From: Methylobacterium terricola
GTDB taxonomy: Bacteria > Pseudomonadota > Alphaproteobacteria > Rhizobiales > Beijerinckiaceae
DNA length: 64,000 nt
Direction: 5' to 3'
NCBI RefSeq assembly: GCF_006151805.1
Contig: NZ_VDDA01000002.1
Span: forward strand, 585,436 to 649,435
Both the position numbers and the translations under genes were made by a program. The notes beneath the pieces were generated by a model. It was not told the DNA's origin. It saw only the letters and a list, made by a program, of their open reading frames with translations, and made no database searches. Below are positions 16,199-25,281 of the stretch, piece after piece. Each line of letters opens with the position of its first letter. Positions within the stretch are counted from its first letter, which is position 1.

Positions 16199-17029
16199 AT
16201 GGCGCACGATCCCCTCGTCCCCTCTTTCGAGATCGGCGGCGTCCCGGTCTCGGCCACCGACATGGCCGGGCTGATCGCGGCTCTCGACCGCCGGCTTTCC
16301 GCCGGGCCGGCCCAGCCCGGCACCTTCGTGGTGTTCCGCGACGCCCACGGGGTGGTGCGGGCGCAGACGGACGCGACCCTGCGCGCCGCGCATCACGAGG
16401 CGCTGCTCGTCTGCGCCGACGGCCGTCCCCTGAGCTGGATCGGCCGCTGGCGCGGCCTGGCCTCCATGCAGCAGGTGCCGGGGATCGAATCGGTCGAGGC
16501 GGTCTGCCGGGCCGGGGCGGCCCTGGGCTGGCGCCACTATTTCCTCGGCGGGGCGGACGGCGTCGCCGACCTGCTGGCGACGACGATGCGGGCGCGGGTG
16601 CCCGGATTGGCGGTGGCCGGCGTCGAGACGCCGCCCTTCCGGCCCCTCGACGCCGCCGAGAGCGAGGCGATGCGCGCGCGCATCCGCGCCTCGGGGGCGC
16701 AGATCGTGTGGATCGGGCTTGGCACGCCGAAGCAGGAATTGTTCATGGCGGCCCATGCCCCGCATTTGCCGGGCACGGTCGCCATGGGCGTCGGCGCCGC
16801 CTTCGACGTCGCCACCGGCCGGATCCCGCGGGCGCCGAAGCTGCTCCAGGTCGCCGGGCTCGAATGGGCCTATCGGCTCGGCCGCGAGCCGCGGCGCCTG
16901 TGGCGGCGCTACCTCGACACCATCCCGCGCTTCCTGCTGATCGCCGCCCGCGACGCCCTCAACGCCCGAAAGGCGCCCCGGCCCGCCGGGAGCGGCGCAT
17001 CCGGTCGAACGGGATCGTCGGCAGCCTGA
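16199..17029 (+). CDS. WecG/TagA/CpsF-family (GT26) glycosyltransferase
   Basis: A 276-residue membrane-peripheral transferase of the type that adds UDP-ManNAc/ManNAcA-like or glucosyl residues to lipid-linked intermediates. Family motifs are DAHGVVRAQTD, CADGRPLSWIG, VPGIESVEAVCR, YFLGGADGV, VWIGLGTPKQELFM and the C-terminal GVGAAFDVATGRIPRAPKLL with the basic tail REPRRLWRRYL. It directly follows the GT4 gene. Its last 71 bp overlap the 3' end of the convergent beta-helix gene, an unusually large tail-to-tail overlap. Confidence 0.93.
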   Translation: MAHDPLVPSFEIGGVPVSATDMAGLIAALDRRLSAGPAQPGTFVVFRDAHGVVRAQTDATLRAAHHEALLVCADGRPLSWIGRWRGLASMQQVPGIESVEAVCRAGAALGWRHYFLGGADGVADLLATTMRARVPGLAVAGVETPPFRPLDAAESEAMRARIRASGAQIVWIGLGTPKQELFMAAHAPHLPGTVAMGVGAAFDVATGRIPRAPKLLQVAGLEWAYRLGREPRRLWRRYLDTIPRFLLIAARDALNARKAPRPAGSGASGRTGSSAA

Positions 17030-18944
17030 GCCCGGCACCCTGCGCCAGGTCGGCGAAATCCTCCGGCCTGGTGGAGCTTCGGGCAAGGTCGGCCAGGGCC
17101 TTCGGGGGATTCACGGGACCGCTGTTGCGGGCCAGGGTCTGTTCCGCCTCGCTCCCGCCGTCGGTGAAGCGGAACGGCTCGCTCGCGACCAGCAGGTTGT
17201 CGGTGAGGACGTTGCCGGTCGCGACCGCGGGACGGTCGTAGAGTAGCCCGGGGAGCCCCGGATAGCGCGCCCGCCAGGGCGCGGATTCCACCGGCATCGC
17301 CGCGTAGGCCGCGCGCAGCTCCGATTGCGGATCGGTGATCGCATCGCGGGCCCAGGTCTGCCCGCGGGAATCGACGTGGACCGCCGGGCTCGAGGCCACG
17401 AAGACGTTGCCCTCGATCCGGTTGTCGCGCCCGCCGCCGAGGAAGACCGGCTGGTCGACCCGCAGGAACAGATTGCCCGAGACGGTGAAGCCGCTCGCCA
17501 TGTCGTCGAGATAGACGCCCTTGACCTCGTGGGTGGCGTCGCCGCGGATGTCGTGCAGGACATTGCCGCTGATGACCGTGCCCCGCGCGGTCCAGTCGCG
17601 GCCGGCATAAATCGCGCCGGTATCGGTGGCGCCCTTCAGAAGGTTCGCGATCTCGTTGCCGGTGATCCGGTGGTCGTTGCCGCGGATGTGGAGCGCATAG
17701 GCCGGCGAATCATGGATGTCATTGCCCGCGACCTCGGCCCCGACCCCGTCGACGGCGACCGCCGGGTGCTGCGTCGGCATGCGCCGGGCGTAAGCCGTGA
17801 GTCGGCTGTCGCGCAGGAACAGGCCGCCGGGGGTCAGCGTGCGGCGCTCGCCACCGGAGAGCACGACCGCCTCGGCGCCGCTGCCGGCGACGTCGCTGCG
17901 GGTGATGCCGCTGTCCCGCGCGCCGTCGAACACCGCCCCGCGCCCGCCGGACGGGCCGAGCGCGCTGTCGGCGATGACCACGTCGCGACCGCCGCGCACG
18001 CTCACGAGGTCGCCGCGGGCCATGGCGAGGCGCAAGGACGCGACCCGCAGGTGGGACGTCCCGTCGGTCGCGAGCAGCGTGTCGGCCACCGAGACCTCGA
18101 CGGTCTCCCCGGCCCGCGGCCAGGCGAGCAGGATGCCGCTCTTCGCGTCCCGCCACCAGGCGCCGGGCCGGTCGAGGCCGGCGAGCAGGTGGACGAGGCG
18201 GACCGGCGCCTCGGCGCCGATGCCCTCGTAGGGCGTGCGGTCGAGGGTGAAGCGCGTGCCGCGCCCCTGGGGGGCGAGGCGCCGGACCGGCAGCGACTCG
18301 AACAGCCAGCCCCAGCGCCAGTATCCCTCCGCCCACAGATCGGGCTCGTCGCGGAGCGTCGCTGGCGCAATCGCCAGGGTGAAGCCCGGCCCCTCGCCGC
18401 CCTCGGCCCTGGCGAAGCCCTCCGCCGGCCAGCGCGCCGGATGCATCGCCCCCTCGCCGTCGAAGACCTCGAAGGCGGGCGGCGCCGGCGGGCCGTTGAG
18501 GACGATCGGCGCCTGGATCCGGGCCGACCGCGCCGAGGGCGGCAGCCGGTAGGCGCGGACATGGCCCCGCGCCGTCCCAGGCAGGCGTCCGGCCAGCGCC
18601 GGAGGCACCGGGACCGGGGCGAGGCGCTGGCTGCCGACGAGCCGGGCCGACCCGTCGGCGGGGCCGCGGATCACCAGCGGCGTCCCGGCGCTGCCGCCAT
18701 CCCCAGGACCGAGCCGCACCGCCTCGGTCAGGCGGTGCAGGCCGGGGGTGAGCGCGATGACGATCGCGGCGCGCCTGTCGCGGGCGCGGTGCCGGCGGGC
18801 TTCGGCCAGGGCGTCCGGCAGCGAGGCGACGGCGCCCGGGCCGGGGCGGGTCCCCTCGGCGGCGACCGTGATCTCGATCGGGGCGGATCTGGCGGGCGAC
18901 CCGGCGAGGAACGCCGCGGCGGCAAGCAGGAGGAGGGTCCGCAT
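16959..18944 (-). CDS. Exported right-handed parallel beta-helix protein
   Basis: A 661-residue secreted protein. Residues 1-21 form a signal peptide (MRTLLLLAAAAFLAGSPARS). Residues about 25-110 contain the pattern ASLPDALAEARRHRA and ALTPGLHRLTEAVRLGPGD, typical of the opening of beta-helix glycosidases or lyases. From about 330 onward come repeated strands (ISGNVLHDI, VSGNLFLRV, IEGNVFVASS, ITGNEIANL) forming the coiled beta-helix. It is the last gene of the minus-strand arm of the exopolysaccharide locus, so a periplasmic polysaccharide hydrolase, lyase or epimerase is likely. A good GGAAAGG site precedes the ATG at 18944. I cannot identify catalytic residues. Confidence 0.8.
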   Translation of the reverse strand: MRTLLLLAAAAFLAGSPARSAPIEITVAAEGTRPGPGAVASLPDALAEARRHRARDRRAAIVIALTPGLHRLTEAVRLGPGDGGSAGTPLVIRGPADGSARLVGSQRLAPVPVPPALAGRLPGTARGHVRAYRLPPSARSARIQAPIVLNGPPAPPAFEVFDGEGAMHPARWPAEGFARAEGGEGPGFTLAIAPATLRDEPDLWAEGYWRWGWLFESLPVRRLAPQGRGTRFTLDRTPYEGIGAEAPVRLVHLLAGLDRPGAWWRDAKSGILLAWPRAGETVEVSVADTLLATDGTSHLRVASLRLAMARGDLVSVRGGRDVVIADSALGPSGGRGAVFDGARDSGITRSDVAGSGAEAVVLSGGERRTLTPGGLFLRDSRLTAYARRMPTQHPAVAVDGVGAEVAGNDIHDSPAYALHIRGNDHRITGNEIANLLKGATDTGAIYAGRDWTARGTVISGNVLHDIRGDATHEVKGVYLDDMASGFTVSGNLFLRVDQPVFLGGGRDNRIEGNVFVASSPAVHVDSRGQTWARDAITDPQSELRAAYAAMPVESAPWRARYPGLPGLLYDRPAVATGNVLTDNLLVASEPFRFTDGGSEAEQTLARNSGPVNPPKALADLARSSTRPEDFADLAQGAGLRLPTIPFDRMRRSRRAGAPFGR

Positions 18945-19098
18945 CGAGGCACCTTTCCGGGCCTGGCGTGGCGCTTCGGCCGGATTGCGGGTCGGGGGCA
19001 ACGACAGTCGCCGCGTCGTTCCGAACTCCGCGGCGCGGCCCCGGGATGACGGTGCGGCTCTCAGGTCCACCGGCCGCATCGGCCGGCAGACGAGGTCC

Positions 19099-21219
19099 CT
19101 AGTCCTTCACCCCCGCATCCGTGACCACGACCCGCGCCCGGCGGCCCGCGCCGATCGCCTTCAGCGCCCGGTCGACCGCCGCGAGGCGGCTGCGGCGGGC
19201 GCTCGCCGCGAGGAGGAGCGCGGGGATGCGCTCGTCGGCGATCAGGCGCTCGGTCACCACGTCGCCGCCGACGAGGCCGAGATCGACGACGACGAGGTCG
19301 GCGTCGCAGCGCATCAGCGCGTCGGCCAGCGGTCCGGCAAGGTCGCGCGGCAGGTCCGCCGGGCGGGGCAGGACGCGCAGGCCCGACGGCAGGGTGATGA
19401 GGGCGTCCGTGACGAGCGCGCGGTCGCGCAAGGTCGCGGCGAGGTCCCGGGGCGCGGCCGCCCCGAGGTCGCGGGTCAGGAGGCCCTTCGGGTCGGCATC
19501 GACCAGGACCACCCGCTCGCGGTCGGCCGTGGCCGAGAGCGCCAGCGCCCGGGCGAGCGCCGACTTGCCGGCCCGGTCGTCGGCCGCACTGACGAGGACG
19601 ACCAGCGGCGTCAGGCCAGGATCGGCGGCGGCGAGGCGGTGACGCAGGCGCGCGACCGCCACCTCGTAGAAGCCGTCGCCCCGGGCGCTGCCGAACGTCC
19701 CCCGCAGGGCTGCGGCGCCGACCATCCCGCGGGGCGCCCGCGGCAGGGCGTCGAGGCCGGTGCGGCCGAGATGGCCTTCGAGCCGCCGCCGCGAGCGGAC
19801 GCGGCCGGCGAGCAGTTCGAGGGCGAGGCTGCCGACGAGGCCGACGCCGAGCCCGGCCACCAGGGCGGCGATGAAGACCACCGGCGTCGGCGGACCCAGG
19901 CGCTTCTCCGGCGGCGAGGCCGGCGAGATGATCCGCGAGGCAGAGGTATCGAGGCGCTGCTGCTCCTGCAGCTCGCGGGCGCGGACTAGAAAGGCCTCGT
20001 AGACCGCCCGGTTCGCCTCGACCTGGCGCTCCAGCTCGCGCAGCTGGACGAAATCGTCGCCGACCTTCAAGGCGTCGGCCTTGCGCCGCTCCAGGGTGTC
20101 GGCGAGGGTCCGGGCGCTGGCGAGCGCGGCCTGGTAGTCGTTGCGGCTCGCCGCGGCGATGCGGCGGATCTCGGCCTGGATCGTGCCGCGCAGGGCCTTC
20201 TCCTGCACCAGGGCGGCCTGGTAGCTCGGGTGGCGCCGACCCAGGGTCTCCTCGGCATCGGCGCGCAGGCGCTCGACGCCGGCCAGCTGGCCGCGCAGGG
20301 CCGCGATGGTCGGGTTCTGGACGATCTCGTTGACCGAATCGGAGGGCCCGCCGGCGAGCACGCCCTCGATCTGGCGCAGCCGGGCGCCGGCATCGAGCGC
20401 CTTGGCCCGGGCGGCGCCGAGCTGCTCGCTCAGCTGCGTCAGCTGCTGCTCGCTCACCAGCTGCGAGCGCGTGCCGACGAGGTTGTGCTTGGCCCGGAAG
20501 GCCTGCGCCTTGTCCTCGGCCTTGCGCAGGTCGCCGCGCAGCTCGGCGAGCCGGCTCTCGATCGCCTCGCCGGCCCGGCGGGTGGTGTCGGAGCGGGTGG
20601 CAGCGTCGCGGGCGAGGTAGGTCTCGGCGACGCCGCGGGCGAGGCGGGCCGCCTTCTCGCGGTCCTCGGAGGTGACGCCGAGCTCGAGCACGAAGCTGCG
20701 CTCCAGGCGCCGCGCCCCGACCCGGTCGCGCAGGGCCCGGAGCGCGGTCAGGCGGGGATCGGCCGGCGGCTCGGCGCGGCCGGTGAGGCGCGCCACCATC
20801 GCCTTGACCGCGCCGAGCAGGGTCTCGCGGCCCTGGAACTCGGGATCCCGGGCGAGGTCGAACCGGTCGACGACGCGGCCGAGCACGTCGTCGGAGGTGA
20901 GGACCCGGAGCTGGCTGTCGACGAGGAGCAGGCTCGCGTCGCTCGCCTGGTCGGGCGGCGTCAGCCCGTCCTTGACGACCTGGAGCCCGCGCGGATCGAT
21001 CAGGATCTGCGTCGAGGCGGCGTATTGCGGCGGGTTGAATTGGGTCCACGCGGCCGCGGCGGCGAGGAACAGCAGCACCGGCAGCAGCACGGTGAGCCAG
21101 CGCAGGCGCACCGAGCGCAGGATCTCCCGGGGGTCGAGGAACCAGGGCTCCCGCCCCTCCTCCCCGCGCGGTCCCGCACCGATCAGCAGGCCGTTCCGGA
21201 CATTCTCGACCATGGTCAT
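19099..21219 (-). CDS. Wzc/GumC-type polysaccharide chain-length determinant with P-loop domain
   Basis: A 706-residue inner-membrane co-polymerase (PCP-2a type). A cytoplasmic start leads to membrane helix 1 (about 41-58, WLTVLLPVLLFLAAAAAW), then a Wzz domain (PPQYAASTQILIDPRGLQVV), a long periplasmic coiled coil of about 280 residues, a GNVR-like block (FVQLRELERQVEANRAVYEA) and membrane helix 2 (about 433-455). The cytoplasmic C-terminus carries a degenerate Walker A (ADDRAGKSALARALAL, about 543) and VVLVDADPKG, the layout of a bacterial tyrosine kinase. However, there is no C-terminal tyrosine cluster, so autophosphorylation of the usual kind is doubtful. It lies 97 bp after the polymerase gene. 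Confidence 0.9.
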   Translation of the reverse strand: MTMVENVRNGLLIGAGPRGEEGREPWFLDPREILRSVRLRWLTVLLPVLLFLAAAAAWTQFNPPQYAASTQILIDPRGLQVVKDGLTPPDQASDASLLLVDSQLRVLTSDDVLGRVVDRFDLARDPEFQGRETLLGAVKAMVARLTGRAEPPADPRLTALRALRDRVGARRLERSFVLELGVTSEDREKAARLARGVAETYLARDAATRSDTTRRAGEAIESRLAELRGDLRKAEDKAQAFRAKHNLVGTRSQLVSEQQLTQLSEQLGAARAKALDAGARLRQIEGVLAGGPSDSVNEIVQNPTIAALRGQLAGVERLRADAEETLGRRHPSYQAALVQEKALRGTIQAEIRRIAAASRNDYQAALASARTLADTLERRKADALKVGDDFVQLRELERQVEANRAVYEAFLVRARELQEQQRLDTSASRIISPASPPEKRLGPPTPVVFIAALVAGLGVGLVGSLALELLAGRVRSRRRLEGHLGRTGLDALPRAPRGMVGAAALRGTFGSARGDGFYEVAVARLRHRLAAADPGLTPLVVLVSAADDRAGKSALARALALSATADRERVVLVDADPKGLLTRDLGAAAPRDLAATLRDRALVTDALITLPSGLRVLPRPADLPRDLAGPLADALMRCDADLVVVDLGLVGGDVVTERLIADERIPALLLAASARRSRLAAVDRALKAIGAGRRARVVVTDAGVKD

Positions 21220-21316
21220 GACGGGTCCAAGGCCTCCCGAAGGATCTCGTTACGGGTCGGAAGTGGTCCGTTCCGGGACGACCGGAGCGGATCATCTTCC
21301 GTTTGACGCAAGGACT

Positions 21317-22720
21317 TCAAGCCGCGGGCCAAGTCCGCCCGATCGCCCGGCGCCTCTCCCGCTGCACCTCGTCGGCGGATGGCGGAGCGACCGCCGGCTC
21401 GTCCAGCCGTGCCAACGCCTCGGCCTCGCGCCGGGCCGCTCGGGCGGCGGCGAGCACCGCCACGTAGGCGAGCACGTTGACGTTCCAGTCCTGGAACAGG
21501 CCGGGGGTCGTCATCCCGTTGAGGGCCAGCATCAGGATCAGGCAGGCGACGAGACGGCGCGTGCCGCGGTCGGCGCGCGACGCGAAGCGGATCGGCTCGA
21601 TGAGGGTGACGAGGGCGAAGCCGAGGCCGACCAGGCCGGTGCCGGCCCAGGCGCTCAGGAACATGTTGTGGGAGGAGGTGATGAACACCGCGTCGCGGCC
21701 GAGCTCGTCGGCAAGCCCGGTCGTCGGGATCAGGAGCTGCACGAAGCGGTCGGCGGCCGAGTAGCCGGAGCCGAGCAGGTGGTCCTTCGTCGCCGCGATG
21801 AAGGTCGGCCAGAACTGGCCGCGGCCGGTGGCGTTGGCCAGCTCCTCGCGCGGTTTCTGCAGGACGACCGAGAGCGCGTCGAGGAGCGCGGGAAAGCTCG
21901 ACAGGCCGACCATCAGGAACAGGAACACCACGATCGAGACCAGCACCAGGATCACCCCGGCGAGGCGGATCCCCGGCCGGCGCGAGGCGATCATCAAAGC
22001 CGGCCCGACCGCGATCAGCGCGCCGGTCGAGGCGGCCGATCCCGCGATGATGAAGCCCGCCGCCGCCAGCACCAGGTAGCGGCCGCGCCGCCGGTTGGGC
22101 GGGCCGAAGACGGTCGCGAAGCCGAGCAGCGCGCAGACGAGCGGCATCATGTTGTTCTTGGCCGAGGAGAACACGATGCCGGAGGCGAGATTCTTCAGGA
22201 TCTCCGGCGTCACCGAGACGAGCCAGGCGAGGGTGACGATGGCGAGCAGGTCGGCGAGCCGGTGCCGGATGTCGGGCCGGTCGAAGATCAGGATCGACGA
22301 GAGGGTGAACACCGCGAGCTCCGCGGTGCGGTAGAGCGTGTAGGTCGGCACGATCGACCAGGCGGCGCTCACCCCGTTCATGGCGATCATCAGGGTGAAC
22401 GGGAGGTAGGGCATCGCGAAGGGCAGGAGCAGGATGCGCCGGTCGGCCGCGATCTTCACGACGAGGTAGAGGGCGGTCAGCCCGGTGAGCACGACGGTGA
22501 CGACGTTCGAGGCCGTCAGCCCCTGCTCCAGCACGGCGTTGCCGTCCTCGCGCGGCACCGTGAAGACCAGCGGCATGAAGGCGAACACCACCGTGAGGGC
22601 GAGCGGCCAGAAGACCGGCGCGTCGGCGGAGGGCAGCCGCACCGCGAGGCGCCGGCGCAGGACCGGATAGGCAATCGTGAACCAGGTCGCGACCGCGACC
22701 GCGATCAGGACGTTCAGCAT
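21317..22720 (-). CDS. O-antigen polymerase/ligase-like protein (Wzy/ExoQ type)
   Basis: A 467-residue polytopic inner-membrane protein with about 10-12 helices and a large periplasmic loop (about residues 290-350) containing GRGQFWPTFIAATKDHLLGS and FITSSHNMFLSAWAGTGLVG. The H-N-x-x-L within such a loop is a hallmark of the Wzy/WaaL family. In this locus it most likely polymerises the exopolysaccharide repeat unit. It follows the flippase gene by 3 bp on the minus strand. The C-terminal 50 residues are a charged cytoplasmic tail rich in Arg, Ala and Glu. Confidence 0.88.
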   Translation of the reverse strand: MLNVLIAVAVATWFTIAYPVLRRRLAVRLPSADAPVFWPLALTVVFAFMPLVFTVPREDGNAVLEQGLTASNVVTVVLTGLTALYLVVKIAADRRILLLPFAMPYLPFTLMIAMNGVSAAWSIVPTYTLYRTAELAVFTLSSILIFDRPDIRHRLADLLAIVTLAWLVSVTPEILKNLASGIVFSSAKNNMMPLVCALLGFATVFGPPNRRRGRYLVLAAAGFIIAGSAASTGALIAVGPALMIASRRPGIRLAGVILVLVSIVVFLFLMVGLSSFPALLDALSVVLQKPREELANATGRGQFWPTFIAATKDHLLGSGYSAADRFVQLLIPTTGLADELGRDAVFITSSHNMFLSAWAGTGLVGLGFALVTLIEPIRFASRADRGTRRLVACLILMLALNGMTTPGLFQDWNVNVLAYVAVLAAARAARREAEALARLDEPAVAPPSADEVQRERRRAIGRTWPAA

Positions 22721-22723
22721 CGC

Positions 22724-23983
22724 TCAGGTACTCTCCGCCTGGGGAACGGGCCCGCGGCCGAGGGAGGCGAGCAGCGCCGCGAGCGAGGCGCCGTGCGCCA
22801 GCACCACCACGGCCGCGGCCCCGGTGGCGCCGTAGCGGGTCAGGAGCGGCTGGATCAGCGCCAGCGACACCGCGAAGCTCACCGCGAAGGCGCGGAAGAT
22901 CACGTCGGTGCGCCGCCGCGCCCGGAAGATCTGGGCCACCATGTCGCGCAGGAAGATGAACACCACGCCCAGCGCCAGCCAGCGCAGGCAGGGCGCGAAA
23001 GGCACGTAGGGCGCGCCGAAGACGAGGCGCAGCCACAGGTCCGCCGGCACCGCCACCACGGCGAGGAGGAACCCGACCGGTACGCCGAGGCGGCGGGTGA
23101 CGCCGAGGAGATAGGCCCGGAGGGCCGGCTCGCCGCCGGCCTCGTAGGCGCGGCCGGCACCGGTCGGCACCACGTTCTCGGTGGCGGCGAGCAGCAGGAG
23201 CACGATGCCGACGAGGTACTGCGCCGCCCGCAACCCCCCCAGGGCCTCGTCGCCGAGCGCCCCGCCGGCGAGGATCCAGACCAGCTGCTCCTGCCCGAAG
23301 GTGACGAACACCACCGGCAGCAGCCAGCGCGCCATCTGCCAGTGCCGCCGGGCGGCGACGGCGAGGTGCCGGCGTCCGGGCTCGACCGCCCGGCCGAGCA
23401 GCACCGGCAGGGTCGTCAGGAATGCCGTCAGCGCCAGGAGCTCGACGAGGCGGGGGGCGTTCAGCGGGATGCCGAGCGCCCACAGGGCCGCGACCGCGAC
23501 GGGAAACGCGGCCGCGCGGGCGAAATCCATGGCGAGCGCCCGGCCACCGCCCTCGTAGGCGAAGAGCAGGCGGCGCGCGGTGAGCTGGAGATTCTGCGCC
23601 AGGGTCAGCGCGCCGGCGGCGGTGACGAGATCGACCGGCACCGCCTCGCCCTGGGCGGCGAAGTAGAGCGCCAGCGCTCCGGCGACGCCGAGCGCCAGGC
23701 CGGCGGCCAGCACCAGGGCCCCGGCGCCGACCGCGGCGGCGTAGCGGGCGGGGCTGCGGACGGTGCCGGCGAGCGTCATCAGGGGTGCGGTGACGAGGGC
23801 ATTGTGCAGCCCCTGTGCGAAGCCTGCGACGATCAGCACGAGGGCGAAGCGCCCGAACGCCTCCATGTCGATCAGCCGGGCCGCGGCGATGCCGGCGAGG
23901 AAGCCGAAGCCGCTCACCGCCCCCTGGTCGAGGAGCGAGAGCAGGGCCGGCCCGCGCAGGCGGCTCAGTCGTGCCGCGGCCAT
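22724..23983 (-). CDS. Wzx-like polysaccharide flippase
   Basis: A 419-residue inner-membrane protein with about 12 helices, beginning LSLLDQGAVSGFGFLAGIAA, the typical start of lipopolysaccharide/polysaccharide exporters of the MOP superfamily. It would flip undecaprenyl-linked repeat units to the periplasm for Wzy. The ATG at 23983 lies 2 bp after the stop of the FemAB-like gene and the polymerase starts 3 bp downstream of its own stop, so the three are tightly coupled. A GTG at 23989 is an alternative start. Confidence 0.88.
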   Translation of the reverse strand: MAAARLSRLRGPALLSLLDQGAVSGFGFLAGIAAARLIDMEAFGRFALVLIVAGFAQGLHNALVTAPLMTLAGTVRSPARYAAAVGAGALVLAAGLALGVAGALALYFAAQGEAVPVDLVTAAGALTLAQNLQLTARRLLFAYEGGGRALAMDFARAAAFPVAVAALWALGIPLNAPRLVELLALTAFLTTLPVLLGRAVEPGRRHLAVAARRHWQMARWLLPVVFVTFGQEQLVWILAGGALGDEALGGLRAAQYLVGIVLLLLAATENVVPTGAGRAYEAGGEPALRAYLLGVTRRLGVPVGFLLAVVAVPADLWLRLVFGAPYVPFAPCLRWLALGVVFIFLRDMVAQIFRARRRTDVIFRAFAVSFAVSLALIQPLLTRYGATGAAAVVVLAHGASLAALLASLGRGPVPQAEST

Positions 23984-23985
23984 CG

Positions 23986-24999
23986 TCACCGCGCGAGCCA
24001 GGCGCCGGCCGCCGCCGTGACGAGGCGGTTGCGGCCGAGAAGCCAGAGCGGGCCGCTCGAGGCGACGTTGCGGGTCAGCCCGCGCTTGAAATCGTAGACG
24101 CCGCGGTTGTTCGCCGGGTCGATGCCGCCGAAATCGAACACCCGGCAGCCCTCCTCCACCCCGCGGCGGAGGAAGCTCCACACCGCCAGATAGGCGGCGG
24201 CGTTGGCCTTGGCCCGTTCGGTCGAGGCGGTGAAGAAATCGGTGAAGCGGTCGCGGCTCCGATGCGCGATGCGCACCAGGCACGGCTCGTCGCCGTCGCG
24301 GATCTCCAGCATGACGTGGCGCGGGTCGTTCGCCGCGAGGTCGCGATAGGCGGCGGGGTCGAAATCGTTCGAGAAGCCCTTCCGGGTCTTCAGGGCCGCA
24401 TACATCGCCGCGAAGGCGTCGAAGGCGGCGAGCCGCTCGCCCGGGTCGTCGAGGAAGCGGGCCTTGAGGCCCGGGTTGCGCTCGGCCTTGCGCAGGGCCT
24501 TGCGCCAGCGCGGCTCCATCCCGGCCTGGATCGCGTCGAGCCCGCCCGTGAGGTCGACCTCCAGGGTGTGGCGGCCGGCGGTCGTCACCGGCTTGAAGCC
24601 GGTCGCCAGCAGGCCGAGCACGGCGCCAGGGCTCTCGGTGCGGGCGAAATCCACCACCGCGAGGTCGAGCGGCCCGAGGGCCAGATGGGCGAGGAGCGCC
24701 CGCAACACCGCCTCGCCGTGGCGCTCGCCCTTGTCTGTGAGAAGCGGCCCGCCCTGGATATAGACCTGCCGCGCCGGGCCGCGGCGACGGACCTGGGCCT
24801 GGGCCAGGCCGAGGAGGTCGCCGGCCTCGTCGACGACGCCGAGCCGGGCGACCGCGGCGCCGCGGCGCGTCTTGTAGGTGCCCCAGCCGGAGGCCGCGAA
24901 GATGCTGCCGCGCCCCTGCCCCCACACGGCCTCGTCCCAGGCCGGGACATCGGTCATCGGCGTCACCCGCATTCCGGTCTCGTGGTTCGTTCCGGTCAT
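23986..24999 (-). CDS. FemAB/GNAT-like acyltransferase of the exopolysaccharide locus
   Basis: A 337-residue protein with two GNAT-like halves as in FemX/FemAB and related polysaccharide-locus acyltransferases. Recognisable blocks are IFAASGWGTYKTRRGAAVAR (binding-site strand), VYIQGGPLLTDKGERHGEAV and RVFDFGGIDPANNRGVYDFK (C-terminal signature: [DF]-F-G-G-x-D followed by a G-V-x-x-F-K motif). It could attach an amino-acyl or acyl group to a sugar or lipid-linked unit. The ATG at 24999 has a GGGGAA site; the frame is open to 25095. It is the first gene of the minus-strand arm and lies 51 bp below a 22-bp palindrome. Confidence 0.82.
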   Translation of the reverse strand: MTGTNHETGMRVTPMTDVPAWDEAVWGQGRGSIFAASGWGTYKTRRGAAVARLGVVDEAGDLLGLAQAQVRRRGPARQVYIQGGPLLTDKGERHGEAVLRALLAHLALGPLDLAVVDFARTESPGAVLGLLATGFKPVTTAGRHTLEVDLTGGLDAIQAGMEPRWRKALRKAERNPGLKARFLDDPGERLAAFDAFAAMYAALKTRKGFSNDFDPAAYRDLAANDPRHVMLEIRDGDEPCLVRIAHRSRDRFTDFFTASTERAKANAAAYLAVWSFLRRGVEEGCRVFDFGGIDPANNRGVYDFKRGLTRNVASSGPLWLLGRNRLVTAAAGAWLAR

Positions 25000-25049
25000 G
25001 GATTCCCCGTGCCAGGATGCGACAGCCCCCGCCGCCATACCCCCTGGCC

Positions 25050-25071
25050 CGCAAGCGGCGCGCCGCTTGCG
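25050..25071. promoter_or_regulatory. 22-bp perfect palindrome in the divergent EPS promoter region
   Basis: The sequence reads the same on both strands over 22 bp (half-site CGCAAGCGGCG). It lies 51 bp upstream of the FemAB-like start and 211 bp upstream of the deacetylase start. A perfect dyad of this length without a loop is typical of an operator for a dimeric regulator rather than an RNA hairpin. Confidence 0.5.
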
Positions 25072-25080
25072 AGAGGCGTG

Positions 25081-25216
25081 AAGTCTCGTTCGCAAGTCTC
25101 CGTTAGGCCGGATCTGCGACGATGCCAGGGCAGCTGGGGATTCCCGGTCGCGATCGACAGGGATCTCGGTAGTCTTCTCGGATCCCGGTGATTGTCCTGG
25201 AACTCGGTAGTTTTCT
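25081..25216. promoter_or_regulatory. Direct repeats in the divergent EPS promoter region
   Basis: Two short direct-repeat pairs are visible. AAGTCTCGTT (25081-25090) is echoed as AAGTCTCCGTT (25094-25104). CTCGGTAGTCTTCT (25165-25178) recurs with one change at 25203-25216, 38 bp later. Such repeats between diverging operons suggest regulator binding, though none matches a consensus known to me. Confidence 0.4.
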
Positions 25217-25281
25217 TGGCTTGCTGCCGCGGCGGACCGGTCTCACCATCGAGGACCAGCGGTGTCGCAACGGCGGACGGG

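Noticed and set aside
20672..24097. An 1141-codon plus-strand frame over the Wzc, Wzy and Wzx genes
   Set aside because: Composition is rich in Arg, Gly, Glu and His without motifs, while the minus strand carries clear polysaccharide genes.
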